Source: Bacteroidetes bacterium CG2_30_32_10
GTDB taxonomy: Bacteria; Bacteroidota; Bacteroidia; Bacteroidales; CG2-30-32-10
Assembly (NCBI GenBank): GCA_001872995.1
Contig: MNXO01000094.1
Span: 1 to 13,365, forward strand
DNA: 13,365 nt
Direction: 5' to 3'
Shown here piece by piece: positions 6,487-13,365 of this stretch. Every line of letters starts with the position of its first letter. Within the stretch, counting starts at the first letter, position 1. The notes below the pieces were generated by a model, which was given only the letters and a program-made list of their open reading frames with translations, made no database searches and was not told the DNA's origin. A program made the position numbers and the translations under genes.

Positions 6487-7902
6487 TTACTTTCCTCTAC
6501 CTTGAATAATAATAAGCATGGTGTATATCATTATTTTAAAATCAACAGCCAATGACATATTTTCGATATAAAGAATATCATATTTTAGTCGTTCAACCAT
6601 TTCATCTACATTTTCGGCATACCCAAATTTAACTTGCCCCCAAGAAGTAACCCCTGGTTTCACTTTATGTAACAATTTATAATGCGGTGCTATTTTAACA
6701 ATTTGGTCAATAAAATATTGTCTTTCGGGTCGTGGACCCACTAAAGACATATTGCCTTTGAGTACGTTGAAAAATTGAGGAATTTCGTCTAGTCTATATT
6801 TACGCATTATTTTGCCCCACTTAGTAATTCTATTATCATTTTTACTGGATAATGCGGGTCCATTTTTTTCAGCATCTATATACATCGAACGAAATTTGTG
6901 CATTAAAAATGGTCTTCCATAAATTCCTATTCTTTGGTGGGAGTAAAATATTGGACCTTTGGATGACATTTTAACCCCAATTGCTGTAAATAGATATACA
7001 GGAGCTAAGAGTAACATCGCAATTAATGAAAAGGCAATATCTATTATTCGTTTCAAAATCTTTTGCCAAACAGGCATAATATCTTGCTTAATTTCTATTA
7101 GGGGAACCTCAAAAATAGCGGATATTTTAACGGAGCCTCTCAGCATATCTTGCATATCAGTTATTATCTTAATAACAATATTAGAATCACCTATTTCCAT
7201 TAGTATTTTGCTCAACGACTTATATTCACATTGTTCAACAGCAATAATTACTTCTTCAACTTTTAGCTTTTTGATTAGTTCCATCAAATTTCTATAATGA
7301 CCTAAATGCTCAAGTTGTGGAGCCAAAAGGTGAGTATCCCAATTTCTAACGTGAACAAAACCAAGAAAAAAGTTACCTGATGTTTTTTCTTGCGTATTAA
7401 TATCATTATATATTGATACTGCTCTTAGATTGCTGCCTACAATAATGGTGTTAAATCCTAATGTTTTATGCCTTATTCTATAGACAATAATGGAGGTAAA
7501 AATGAATCTTAAAACAAATGTGAGCGAAAAATGAATGATAAATAAAACCAAAAACGATTCATAATAAGAACGATAGGAACGAACATCGTCGTCGAGAAGT
7601 ATAGCAAAAAAAATAATGATAACTCCTATTAAAGAAATTAAAAATGTTTGTCCAAGCTCCTTCAATCTTGATTTTCGGTATATTTGCCTATAGGTTCCAG
7701 CTAAAACATAGAGTGTAAGCCAAAATATCGGAATCAAAATTAGCCCAAGATACAAATTGTTATCAATGAAAATTTGTTCTTCAAATTGCACCGTTGGAAT
7801 ATCAATTGTAATTTTACGGTAAGTAAAAAACAAGCCCCAGGCAATGAGAGCAGATACTGTGTCGGCAATAACATATTTTAAAACTTGAAGTCTTTTGTTC
7901 AT
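6487..7902 (-). CDS. Polyprenyl glycosylphosphotransferase (initiating sugar-phosphate transferase for surface polysaccharide)
   Basis: The enzyme transfers a hexose-1-phosphate or similar from an NDP-sugar to undecaprenyl phosphate in the inner membrane, the first step of exopolysaccharide, capsule or O-antigen-type assembly. The 471 residues form a WbaP/WcaJ-like layout: four N-terminal helices (about 10-27, 50-68, 87-104, 115-138), a Rossmann-like central domain starting at 'NTIIVGSN' (151), a re-entrant hydrophobic segment (about 285-305), and the catalytic bacterial sugar transferase domain. That domain shows 'HKFRSM' (335-340), 'RLDEIPQ' (370-376, with the catalytic Asp-Glu), 'GNMSLVGPRPE' (383-393) and 'KPGVTSWGQV' (415-424). 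The sugar is not predictable. It is the last gene of a three-gene operon, 9 bases after the lipoprotein gene. No flippase, polymerase or other glycosyltransferase is in the window. Confidence 0.93.
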   Translation of the reverse strand: MNKRLQVLKYVIADTVSALIAWGLFFTYRKITIDIPTVQFEEQIFIDNNLYLGLILIPIFWLTLYVLAGTYRQIYRKSRLKELGQTFLISLIGVIIIFFAILLDDDVRSYRSYYESFLVLFIIHFSLTFVLRFIFTSIIVYRIRHKTLGFNTIIVGSNLRAVSIYNDINTQEKTSGNFFLGFVHVRNWDTHLLAPQLEHLGHYRNLMELIKKLKVEEVIIAVEQCEYKSLSKILMEIGDSNIVIKIITDMQDMLRGSVKISAIFEVPLIEIKQDIMPVWQKILKRIIDIAFSLIAMLLLAPVYLFTAIGVKMSSKGPIFYSHQRIGIYGRPFLMHKFRSMYIDAEKNGPALSSKNDNRITKWGKIMRKYRLDEIPQFFNVLKGNMSLVGPRPERQYFIDQIVKIAPHYKLLHKVKPGVTSWGQVKFGYAENVDEMVERLKYDILYIENMSLAVDFKIMIYTMLIIIQGRGK

Positions 7903-7911
7903 TTAGTTGAG

Positions 7912-8781
7912 TTAATTATGAACTAATCTAATGTTATCGAAAAGCAATGTGGCTTCGTTTTGAGTTGTTGGTAAAGTTGTTCCAATATATATGTTAAAAT
8001 CAATGGCATCAGGGTAATTACTAATACCTTCCGCCATATTAATATATATTTTATTCCAATTATCAGATTTATTGACCACAAAAATAGAATGTTGTTTACT
8101 GCTACCATCACGGTAATTTGCAAAAATACCAACTGAAAATGGAATTTCTGTTTTATAATTTAATTCTAAAAAAATGGGGTTTCCTGATAATGGCAATTTA
8201 AATGCTTCCATTGATTCGCATTCAAATAAATCGGCTGCTGGAGTCAAATGAACTATTCCTGAATATTCTCCTTCAAAAACATTAAAAGTGGCATTTGTTT
8301 TTTCAATGGTTGTATCGCTTCTACTTGTTTTAATTAATAAAATTCCACTTGATTCAAAATCTTCATTTAAAGGAAAAGTGGTAACTGAATAATAATTAAC
8401 AATTGGATTTATTTTAACTACGCTATCTTTCACAAAATTGACTTCTGTAGTGTATCCATCGTAAAACGGATAAGCACCACGTGTATCAGCAATTCCATTT
8501 ACTTTAATTCCAGCTTTAATAAATACCTTGTGTTTTCCTTCCACTAAAATCGGTAATTTAGCTGGTAATTCAAAAGCACCTATCGCTTGGTCATCCACAT
8601 AAACCCATGCATCAGTAATTTTATGCGAGTTGGAGCCAAGATTAGACGCAACATCGAGTTTAATAGTATCTATTCGAAGATAGGAAGGAACTGTTTCTTC
8701 AGGATTTATGATTTCGCAAGAACTAAAAAAAACGGTGAATAGAAATACAATTAGAAAAATATTTTTTTTTATTTTTTTCAT
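7912..8781 (-). CDS. Lipoprotein of unknown function
   Basis: I do not recognise this 289-residue protein as a named family. It starts with a basic stretch, a hydrophobic core and 'VFFSSC', a good signal-peptidase II lipobox, so Cys22 should be lipidated and the protein anchored in the outer or inner membrane. Residues about 55-130 look beta-rich: 'AWVYVDDQAIGAFELP' followed by 'VEGKHKVFIKAG' resembles the small PEGA-like or surface-decoration folds of Bacteroidota. Residues about 140-287 ('LNEDFESSG' through 'ATLLFDNIRLV') resemble a jelly-roll carbohydrate-binding domain, since such domains often end in 'FDNIRL'. Both fold readings are tentative. It lies between the NDP-sugar oxidoreductase and the glycosylphosphotransferase (29 and 9 base gaps), which suggests a role with surface glycan. 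Confidence 0.8.
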   Translation of the reverse strand: MKKIKKNIFLIVFLFTVFFSSCEIINPEETVPSYLRIDTIKLDVASNLGSNSHKITDAWVYVDDQAIGAFELPAKLPILVEGKHKVFIKAGIKVNGIADTRGAYPFYDGYTTEVNFVKDSVVKINPIVNYYSVTTFPLNEDFESSGILLIKTSRSDTTIEKTNATFNVFEGEYSGIVHLTPAADLFECESMEAFKLPLSGNPIFLELNYKTEIPFSVGIFANYRDGSSKQHSIFVVNKSDNWNKIYINMAEGISNYPDAIDFNIYIGTTLPTTQNEATLLFDNIRLVHN

Positions 8782-8810
8782 ATCTAACCAAAAAAGTCTA
8801 ATTAAATAAA

Positions 8811-9800
8811 TTATTTATTAAAAAAATTGGCTGACATTTCAATGTTTTCAATTATTTGATAAGCAATTTCTAAAGAATTATAGCCATCATAAATAGTTAC
8901 AGCTGGTTCAACATTATGTATAATTGAGTCGTAGAAGTTTTCTAATTCTGTTTTAATAGCATTGGTAGGAAGAACTTCTGGGTTTTCAAAAAATAATTGT
9001 TTTTTCTTTTTATTTTTACCTAAATCAATGATAACAGAAAGAGGGTCTGCTTCTCCAACTATATCATTTAGGCGAATAATTTCTACATTTTTTTTCAAAA
9101 AGTCGATGGCAATATATGCATCTTTTTGAAAAATACGAGTTTTACGCATATTTTTCATAGAAATACGACTGGCAGTGAGATTTGCAACACATCCATTTTC
9201 AAATTCGAGACGAGCATTGGTGATATCAGGCGTATCGCTTACTATTGCAACACCAGATGCTGATATTTTTTTAATACTTGACTTTACAATGCTTAGAATA
9301 ATGTCTATATCGTGTATCATTAAGTCTAAAACAACGGGAACATCAGTGCCTCTTGGATTAAATTGAGCCAATCGGTGCGTTTCAATAAACATTGGATGCG
9401 AACAATAAGGGTTTGCTACAAGAAAAGCAGGATTAAAGCGTTCTACATGCCCAACTTGAACTTTAACATTAGCCTCATTGGCAAGTTTTATAAGTTCTTT
9501 TGCTTCGCGAAGCGTTGTAGTTAATGGTTTTTCAATAAATACATGTTTCGATTTTTTTAAAGCTTTAGATGCGCATTCAAAATGTGATATTGTAGGCGTT
9601 ACTATGTCCACCGCATCAACAGCATCAATTAATTCATCAATTGAATTAAAACTTTTTATACCAAAATTGCTTGCTGCTTGTTGAGCTATTTCTGCATTAG
9701 GGTCATAAAATCCAATTAAATTATAATTTTCTATCTCTTTAATACATTTGATATGTATCTTCCCAAGATGACCTACACCTAAAACTCCGATTTTAACCAT
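8811..9800 (-). CDS. Gfo/Idh/MocA-family oxidoreductase, probably NDP-sugar dehydrogenase
   Basis: This is an NAD(P)-dependent dehydrogenase of the Gfo/Idh/MocA family, acting in the cytoplasm. From the ATG at 9800 it has 329 residues and opens directly with the Rossmann fold 'MVKIGVLGVGHLG' (GxGxxG at 8-13). The family's 'EKP' signature is at 90-92 ('IEKPLTTT'). A C-terminal beta-domain follows, with 'GHVERFNPAF' (117-126) and 'DLMIHDIDII' (159-168), where His163 sits at the usual catalytic position. I recall the 'RFNPA' and 'MIHDID' motifs from UDP-N-acetylglucosamine 3-dehydrogenase-like members, but the substrate is not certain. An in-frame ATG at 9839 would add 13 residues with no fold before the Rossmann motif, so 9800 is preferred. 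It is the first gene of the operon with the lipoprotein and glycosylphosphotransferase. Confidence 0.88.
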   Translation of the reverse strand: MVKIGVLGVGHLGKIHIKCIKEIENYNLIGFYDPNAEIAQQAASNFGIKSFNSIDELIDAVDAVDIVTPTISHFECASKALKKSKHVFIEKPLTTTLREAKELIKLANEANVKVQVGHVERFNPAFLVANPYCSHPMFIETHRLAQFNPRGTDVPVVLDLMIHDIDIILSIVKSSIKKISASGVAIVSDTPDITNARLEFENGCVANLTASRISMKNMRKTRIFQKDAYIAIDFLKKNVEIIRLNDIVGEADPLSVIIDLGKNKKKKQLFFENPEVLPTNAIKTELENFYDSIIHNVEPAVTIYDGYNSLEIAYQIIENIEMSANFFNK

Positions 9801-9882
9801 AACATTTAATTTTTTTGTAAATGTATAACATTTAGCCAAATGAATTTACTATTTTCGCATAAAATTATTAACCTAATGCTTG

Positions 9883-9890
9883 CAAATTTA
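9883..9890 (-). promoter_or_regulatory. Candidate -7 element for the sugar operon
   Basis: The minus strand reads TAAATTTG (TAnnTTTG). The implied start at about 9875 gives a leader of about 75 bases before the ATG at 9800. A TTTG at 9916-9913, 22 bases upstream, could be the -33 element; it lies inside the start of the divergent pcm gene. The spacing is at the long end of what is usual. Confidence 0.45.
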
Positions 9891-9898
9891 TATTATTA

Positions 9899-10546
9899 AT
9901 GACGGATAGCTACAAACACAAAGGTTTACGAAAAAAATTAGTAGAACAAATCAAGAGTAAAGGAATCACTGACCAAAATGTATTGGCTGCTATTGAAAAG
10001 GTACCACGTCATTTTTTTATGGACTCGTCATTTGTGGAGATTGCTTATCAAGATAAGCCTTTTCCAATAGGAGAAGGGCAAACCATCTCGCAACCATATA
10101 CAGTTGCATTTCAATCAGAACTTTTAAAAATTAAAAAAGGGGATAAGGTTTTAGAAGTTGGTACAGGCTCTGGTTACCAATCTTGTATTCTTTTAGAAAT
10201 GGGTGCTAAGGTTTTTACCATTGAAAGAATAAAAGCATTGTATCAAAAAACAAAAGTCTTATTACCACAAATGGGGTACAATCCGAAAATGTTTTTTGGT
10301 GATGGATATAAAGGTTTATCTGCTTATGCTCCTTTCGATAAAATAATTGTAACTGCGGGTGCTCCTTTAGTCCCTGAAGAATTGTTACAACAACTTATGA
10401 TAGGTGGCATTATGGTAATACCTGTTGGTGCAAACGATTTGCAAACAATGATACTTATTAATAAAACAGCAATTGATGTCTATGATAAAAAGGAAATGGG
10501 AGCCTTTAGGTTTGTTCCTTTGCTTGAAGACAAGCATTTTGATTAA
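9899..10546 (+). CDS. pcm: Protein-L-isoaspartate O-methyltransferase
   Basis: This cytoplasmic repair enzyme uses S-adenosylmethionine to methylate isoaspartyl residues formed in ageing proteins, allowing their return to aspartate. The product has 215 residues, normal for the bacterial enzyme. It shows the family's own motif 'GQTISQPY' (60-67), the SAM-binding motif I 'VLEVGTGSGYQ' (84-94), 'FGDG' (133-136) and 'VTAGAP' (151-156, post-motif II). The start at 9899 gives a complete N-terminal helical lead. The gene is divergent from the sugar operon, with 98 bases between starts. A weak TATTTTCG at 9850-9857 is a one-mismatch -7 candidate. It ends 73 bases before the convergent ygeW. Confidence 0.95.
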   Translation: MTDSYKHKGLRKKLVEQIKSKGITDQNVLAAIEKVPRHFFMDSSFVEIAYQDKPFPIGEGQTISQPYTVAFQSELLKIKKGDKVLEVGTGSGYQSCILLEMGAKVFTIERIKALYQKTKVLLPQMGYNPKMFFGDGYKGLSAYAPFDKIIVTAGAPLVPEELLQQLMIGGIMVIPVGANDLQTMILINKTAIDVYDKKEMGAFRFVPLLEDKHFD

Positions 10547-10553
10547 AAAAAAA

Positions 10554-10600
10554 CCACAGATTAACATTATATTCATAAAAAATAACCTGTGAATCTGTGG
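10554..10600. terminator. Inverted repeat between pcm and ygeW, possible bidirectional terminator
   Basis: CCACAGATT (10554-10562) pairs with AATCTGTGG (10592-10600) across a 29-base loop. An A-run (10545-10553) lies on the left and A/T-rich sequence on the right, so T-rich tails follow in both directions. The placement between convergent stop codons at 10546 and 10619 fits a shared terminator. The long loop makes it weaker than a classic intrinsic terminator. A second short ACAGGTT-like segment in the loop suggests a decayed repeat. Confidence 0.5.
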
Positions 10601-10618
10601 CTTAATAAAATATAATTT

Positions 10619-11809
10619 TTAATTTTTAACTCGTTTAGTGTTTTTTTTATTTAACTTTTTTAATAGTTTTACTGGGTTTTCAAAACGATTGGTAAGCATC
10701 ATTGCAGCAATGATATATGGTTTATAACCTGCTTCTTTATAAGTTTCAATGCGATATTTTTCAAATACTTTTGCACTAACTTCACCTTCGTTGCAAGAAA
10801 TTCCTGAAATATCGGCTGGTAAACAATGCATATACAAAGCATTACCTTGATTGGTTAATTTCATCATTTCTTCCGTACATTCCCAATTTTTAAAACGGGC
10901 ATTATTTGCCAAACATTCTTGTTCTAAAAGTTTTAATCCTTCTTTATCGCTATTTTTTAACAAATCAGTTCTTCTTTGCATTACAGCATAAGGAGCCCAG
11001 CTCTTTGGATAAACAATATCTGCATCTTTAAAAGCTTCTTCCATCGAATTGACCACTTTAAATCTACCTCCATTTTCTTGGGCATTTTTAGAGGCAACTT
11101 GAAGTACATCAGGAATTAAATCGTAACCTTCGGGATAAGCAAGCGAAACATCCATACCAAAACGGGTCATCAAGCCAATGATACCTTGAGGAACTGAAAG
11201 TGGTTTTCCATAACTTGGCGAATAAGCCCAGGTCATTGCAATTTTTTTCCCTTTTAGATGGTCTAAAGAGCCGAAATATTTTTTTAAATGTAATAAATCT
11301 GCCATTGATTGGGTTGGGTGATCAATGTCGCACTGAAGATTGACAATACCAGGACGTTGTGGAAGTACATTGTTTTTATATCCATCATCCAAAGCATCAC
11401 CAACTTCTCGCATATACTTATTCCCTTCGCCTAAAAACATATCATCGCGAATGCCAATGATATCAGTTAAAAATGAAATCATATTGGCTGTTTCACGCAC
11501 TGTTTCTCCATGGGCTACTTGAGATTTGCTTTCATCCAAATCTTGTACTTCCAATCCAAGCATATTGCAAGCAGAGGCAAATGAAAACCTAGTTCTTGTG
11601 GAATTGTCTCTAAAATTAGATATAGCCAAACCCGAATCGAAACACTTTGTTGAAATATTATTATCTCGCAAATATTTCAATGCTTCAGCAACAAGCAAAA
11701 CCGCTTTCAATTCTTCTTTTGATTTTTCCCAAGTCAATAGAAAGTCTTTTTGATAAAGATTTCCTTTTAAGTTCTTTAGCTCTTCTATCAATTTATTGTA
11801 ATTAACCAT
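10619..11809 (-). CDS. ygeW: Knotted carbamoyltransferase YgeW
   Basis: This 396-residue protein matches, from memory, Escherichia coli YgeW almost end to end. YgeW is a member of the aspartate/ornithine carbamoyltransferase superfamily with a trefoil-knotted fold; its substrate and reaction are not established. Visible motifs are 'FRDNSTRTR' (66-74, carbamoyl-phosphate loop), 'DIDHPTQSMADL' (161-172), 'TWAYSPSYGKPLSVPQG' (193-209) and 'HCLPADISG' (328-336). The start ATG at 11809 has an AGGAG Shine-Dalgarno (11822-11818), rare in this phylum, and a TAnnTTTG motif further upstream. In enterobacteria it sits in a purine/allantoin-type catabolic cluster with ygfK, hydantoinase-like and diaminopropionate ammonia-lyase genes; none is near here. 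Alternative ornithine carbamoyltransferase (argF) is less likely. Confidence 0.93.
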   Translation of the reverse strand: MVNYNKLIEELKNLKGNLYQKDFLLTWEKSKEELKAVLLVAEALKYLRDNNISTKCFDSGLAISNFRDNSTRTRFSFASACNMLGLEVQDLDESKSQVAHGETVRETANMISFLTDIIGIRDDMFLGEGNKYMREVGDALDDGYKNNVLPQRPGIVNLQCDIDHPTQSMADLLHLKKYFGSLDHLKGKKIAMTWAYSPSYGKPLSVPQGIIGLMTRFGMDVSLAYPEGYDLIPDVLQVASKNAQENGGRFKVVNSMEEAFKDADIVYPKSWAPYAVMQRRTDLLKNSDKEGLKLLEQECLANNARFKNWECTEEMMKLTNQGNALYMHCLPADISGISCNEGEVSAKVFEKYRIETYKEAGYKPYIIAAMMLTNRFENPVKLLKKLNKKNTKRVKN

Positions 11810-11817
11810 TTTATGTT

Positions 11818-11822
11818 CTCCT
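11818..11822 (-). promoter_or_regulatory. Shine-Dalgarno site of ygeW
   Basis: The minus strand reads AGGAG with 8 bases between it and the ATG. Most other starts in this window show only A-rich leaders, so this is the one clear SD site seen. Confidence 0.6.
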
Positions 11823-11855
11823 ATAAAAACATTAAATTATTATCTAATTTATTTG

Positions 11856-11863
11856 CAAAATTA
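11856..11863 (-). promoter_or_regulatory. Candidate -7 element for ygeW, next to the upstream terminator
   Basis: The minus strand reads TAATTTTG (TAnnTTTG), giving a leader of about 40 bases. The -33 region would fall inside the terminator stem of the preceding gene and shows no TTG there. Confidence 0.5.
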
Positions 11864-11903
11864 CAAAAAAAAAGAAGCTGTAAGAATCTTACAGCTTCTT
11901 TTT
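11864..11903 (-). terminator. Intrinsic terminator of the Asp-box/T9SS gene
   Basis: Read on the minus strand, AAAAAGAAGCTGTAAGA is followed by a one-base centre (three bases if the closing A-T pair is left open) and its perfect complement, a stem of up to 17 bp (11869-11903). The transcript then runs into nine U (11872-11864, shared in part with the stem). It lies 18 bases after the stop of the gene at 11921. This is a textbook Rho-independent terminator; the reverse direction would also form a stem with a short U-run. Confidence 0.85.
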
Positions 11904-11920
11904 AAATAATAAACTAAAAA

Positions 11921-13288
11921 TTAGTTTATTGATAATTTTTGAGTTTTAGTTCCCTTAGAATTTTGAACTGTAACAATATACATTCCTTTTGCTTGTTTAG
12001 ATAAATCTATTGAAAAAGATTTGTTATTTCCAATTTTAGCTGAATATACAAGGCTTCCAGTAGTGTTATAAATATTTACAACAGAATTTTCAGCATTGAT
12101 AAGACTAAAATTACCAGTACAAGGGTTAGGATAAACATTTAATTCATTTTTTTCGATGCTATTAAAATCAATTCCTACTGAACCAGGTACAAATTTATAG
12201 ATTCCAGTACCAGCACCAGAAAAACCACCAGAAAATCCATTATCTCTATCTAAGAATGATACTTCTGTGTGTTGAACAGAATTATCAATTTCTGTCCAGG
12301 AAACACCATAATCAAAACTAATTTGAGAACCTTGTTCTGTTGTAAGATTAGGGTCAGAGCCTGTTCTTACATACCAACCTAAATGACCAGGAACAGCACA
12401 TACAGAAGCTTTATAAATAGTACCAGTAGTAGTTTCAGCAGCCCAATGTGCGCCACCATCAGTTGTTCTGGAAAAACCTAAATATGCACCTGATGTACCA
12501 TTAATACATATTGCAACACCATTGTTTTGATCAGTGAAAGCAATAGAACCAGCACAATCAGCAAAAGTACTAGAAGCTACTGACCAGTTAATTCCGCCAT
12601 TTGTAGTATGAAAAATTCTACCTTTATTAGTACCAAACCAAGCACATTTATTGCCAGCAAATGTAGCGTTGAAAAAAGAAGTTGTCCAACCATCTTCAGC
12701 GTTTATTGCATAAGGTTGATTAGCATCTGTTACAACAGCCCAATTGGCTCCGGCATTGGTAGTAGTATATAATTCAAATAATTGAGTAGTACCACCAGGT
12801 CCCCAAGCATCACCTTGAGCAATGCCATTGTCAGCATCCCAGAAACCACAATTATTTATAAAACTTGAAGTATTGGTAAATGTACCAGTGCTGGTATTCA
12901 CCCAATTGGCGCCACCATTGGTAGTTTTAAAAACACCTTGTACAGTACCAGCAGTTGGGTAAGCAGCTATATAAGCAATATTGGCATCAATAGCAGAAAT
13001 AGTAGATAATGCCATAGTAGCTGCTATTTGAGTAGTTGGAATAACAGTGGCAGTCCAATTAGTACCACCATTTGTAGTTTTGCAAAATTCACGAATGTCT
13101 GCACCACCACCAGAACCATCATAAGCTGTACACCATACCACTTGTGAAGATGGAATGCTAATCCATCGAATACCACGAGATGCAGCAACAAAATTAGTAC
13201 TTTGTGCAGTCCAGCTTGGAGCCTGTGCATTCAACATCAATGCTACCAGCATCAATGTTGCAATTGAAAGTAATTTTTTCATCATCAT
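11921..13288 (-). CDS. Secreted Asp-box (BNR-like) beta-propeller protein with T9SS type A sorting domain
   Basis: This 455-residue protein should be exported by Sec and then across the outer membrane by the type IX system. It begins with a signal peptide (MMMKKLL.., hydrophobic to about residue 20, cleavage near 'NAQA'). Six Asp-box motifs of the form xTTxGGxxW lie at 70-78, 121-129, 175-183, 227-235, 274-282 and 324-331, 40-55 residues apart; the third has Asn-Ala-Gly and the last is 'SFDYGVSW'. Such repeats build six- or seven-bladed propellers, as in sialidase-like and Ycf48-like proteins. The tail (about 380-455) is a T9SS sorting domain: 'LNVYPNP' at 383-389, 'GMYIVTV' at 435-441 and a basic end. 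Enzyme residues of sialidases were not recognised, so a binding or adhesive role is as likely as hydrolysis. Met1, Met2 or Met3 may be the real start. Confidence 0.9.
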   Translation of the reverse strand: MMMKKLLSIATLMLVALMLNAQAPSWTAQSTNFVAASRGIRWISIPSSQVVWCTAYDGSGGGADIREFCKTTNGGTNWTATVIPTTQIAATMALSTISAIDANIAYIAAYPTAGTVQGVFKTTNGGANWVNTSTGTFTNTSSFINNCGFWDADNGIAQGDAWGPGGTTQLFELYTTTNAGANWAVVTDANQPYAINAEDGWTTSFFNATFAGNKCAWFGTNKGRIFHTTNGGINWSVASSTFADCAGSIAFTDQNNGVAICINGTSGAYLGFSRTTDGGAHWAAETTTGTIYKASVCAVPGHLGWYVRTGSDPNLTTEQGSQISFDYGVSWTEIDNSVQHTEVSFLDRDNGFSGGFSGAGTGIYKFVPGSVGIDFNSIEKNELNVYPNPCTGNFSLINAENSVVNIYNTTGSLVYSAKIGNNKSFSIDLSKQAKGMYIVTVQNSKGTKTQKLSIN

Positions 13289-13316
13289 TTTTTATTTAAT
13301 TAATATTAGGGCACCT

Positions 13317-13336
13317 CTAAAAACTAATTTTTTTAG
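13317..13336. promoter_or_regulatory. Possible leader hairpin of the Asp-box gene
   Basis: CTAAAAA (13317-13323) pairs with TTTTTAG (13330-13336) around a six-base loop, and would lie in the 5' leader between the -7 motif and the start codon. It is A/T-rich, so chance pairing is possible. Confidence 0.3.
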
Positions 13337-13350
13337 TACAGTGTCGAAAA

Positions 13351-13358
13351 CAAAAATA
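13351..13358 (-). promoter_or_regulatory. Candidate -7 element for the Asp-box/T9SS gene
   Basis: The minus strand reads TATTTTTG, matching TAnnTTTG, with a predicted leader of about 55 bases. The -33 element would lie beyond the window edge. Confidence 0.45.
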
Positions 13359-13365
13359 CAATTTG

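Noticed and set aside
9041..9051. GGGTCTGC inside the Gfo/Idh gene, matching the start of the MITE terminal repeat
   Set aside because: Only eight bases match and they are ordinary coding sequence (Ala-Asp-Pro-Leu region); there is no partner repeat.
9801..9839. Longer start for the Gfo/Idh protein at 9839
   Set aside because: The extra 13 residues precede the beta-strand that should be at the very N-terminus in this family, and the ATG at 9800 starts it directly.
13308..13320. GGGCACCTCTAA in the leader of the Asp-box gene, reminiscent of an insertion-sequence end
   Set aside because: No matching inverted copy or duplication is visible in the window; resemblance is from memory only.
1..13365. 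CRISPR arrays, tRNA or rRNA genes, riboswitches
   Set aside because: No regularly spaced direct repeats, no cloverleaf-like sequence and no recognisable riboswitch core were seen.

Overview
The window is A+T-rich and looks like a Bacteroidota (Bacteroidetes) chromosome. Three things point there. Several genes are preceded by the phylum's -7 promoter motif TAnnTTTG and Shine-Dalgarno sites are nearly absent. There is a secreted protein with a C-terminal type IX secretion (T9SS) sorting domain. The gene families (GH2 beta-mannosidase, YitT, SSC-type lipoprotein) also fit. Nothing seen allows a call below phylum level.

Left end (1-1143): the first 151 bases encode the N-terminal DNA-binding part of an IS30-type transposase that runs off the window. 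Its outer end abuts the 3' end of a drug/metabolite transporter (EamA) gene. That gene stops exactly where the conserved Gly-Glu and last helix of the second EamA repeat should begin, so it was probably broken by the insertion.

Forward block (1327-6037): a secreted GH2 beta-mannosidase overlaps a second, complete EamA transporter by one base (TAATG), so the two are probably co-translated. A YitT-family membrane protein with its own promoter motif follows, then a small TatA-type subunit 17 bases later.

Convergent gap (6038-6486): this 449-base stretch holds no convincing gene. It carries a compact non-autonomous mobile element of about 409 bp, with 13-bp perfect terminal inverted repeats, a 6-bp direct repeat (TAAATA) at both edges, and a long nested palindrome with a GC-rich arm inside. 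It was not in the supplied annotation and is the most interesting non-coding structure here.

Reverse operon (9800 to 6487): an NDP-sugar-type Gfo/Idh/MocA oxidoreductase, a lipoprotein of unknown function and a polyprenyl glycosylphosphotransferase (initiating enzyme of an exopolysaccharide or O-antigen-like glycan) lie 29 and 9 bases apart. They look like a small surface-glycan unit.

Right part (9899-13365): pcm (protein-L-isoaspartate methyltransferase) converges on ygeW, an orphan knotted carbamoyltransferase, across an inverted repeat that may terminate both. Behind ygeW lies a secreted protein with six Asp-box motifs and a T9SS tail, ending in a near-perfect intrinsic terminator that abuts the ygeW promoter. 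Most genes are recognisable families. I did not find a clear undescribed multigene system; the best leads are the MITE-like element, the IS30 disruption, the glycan operon with its unknown lipoprotein, and the orphan ygeW.
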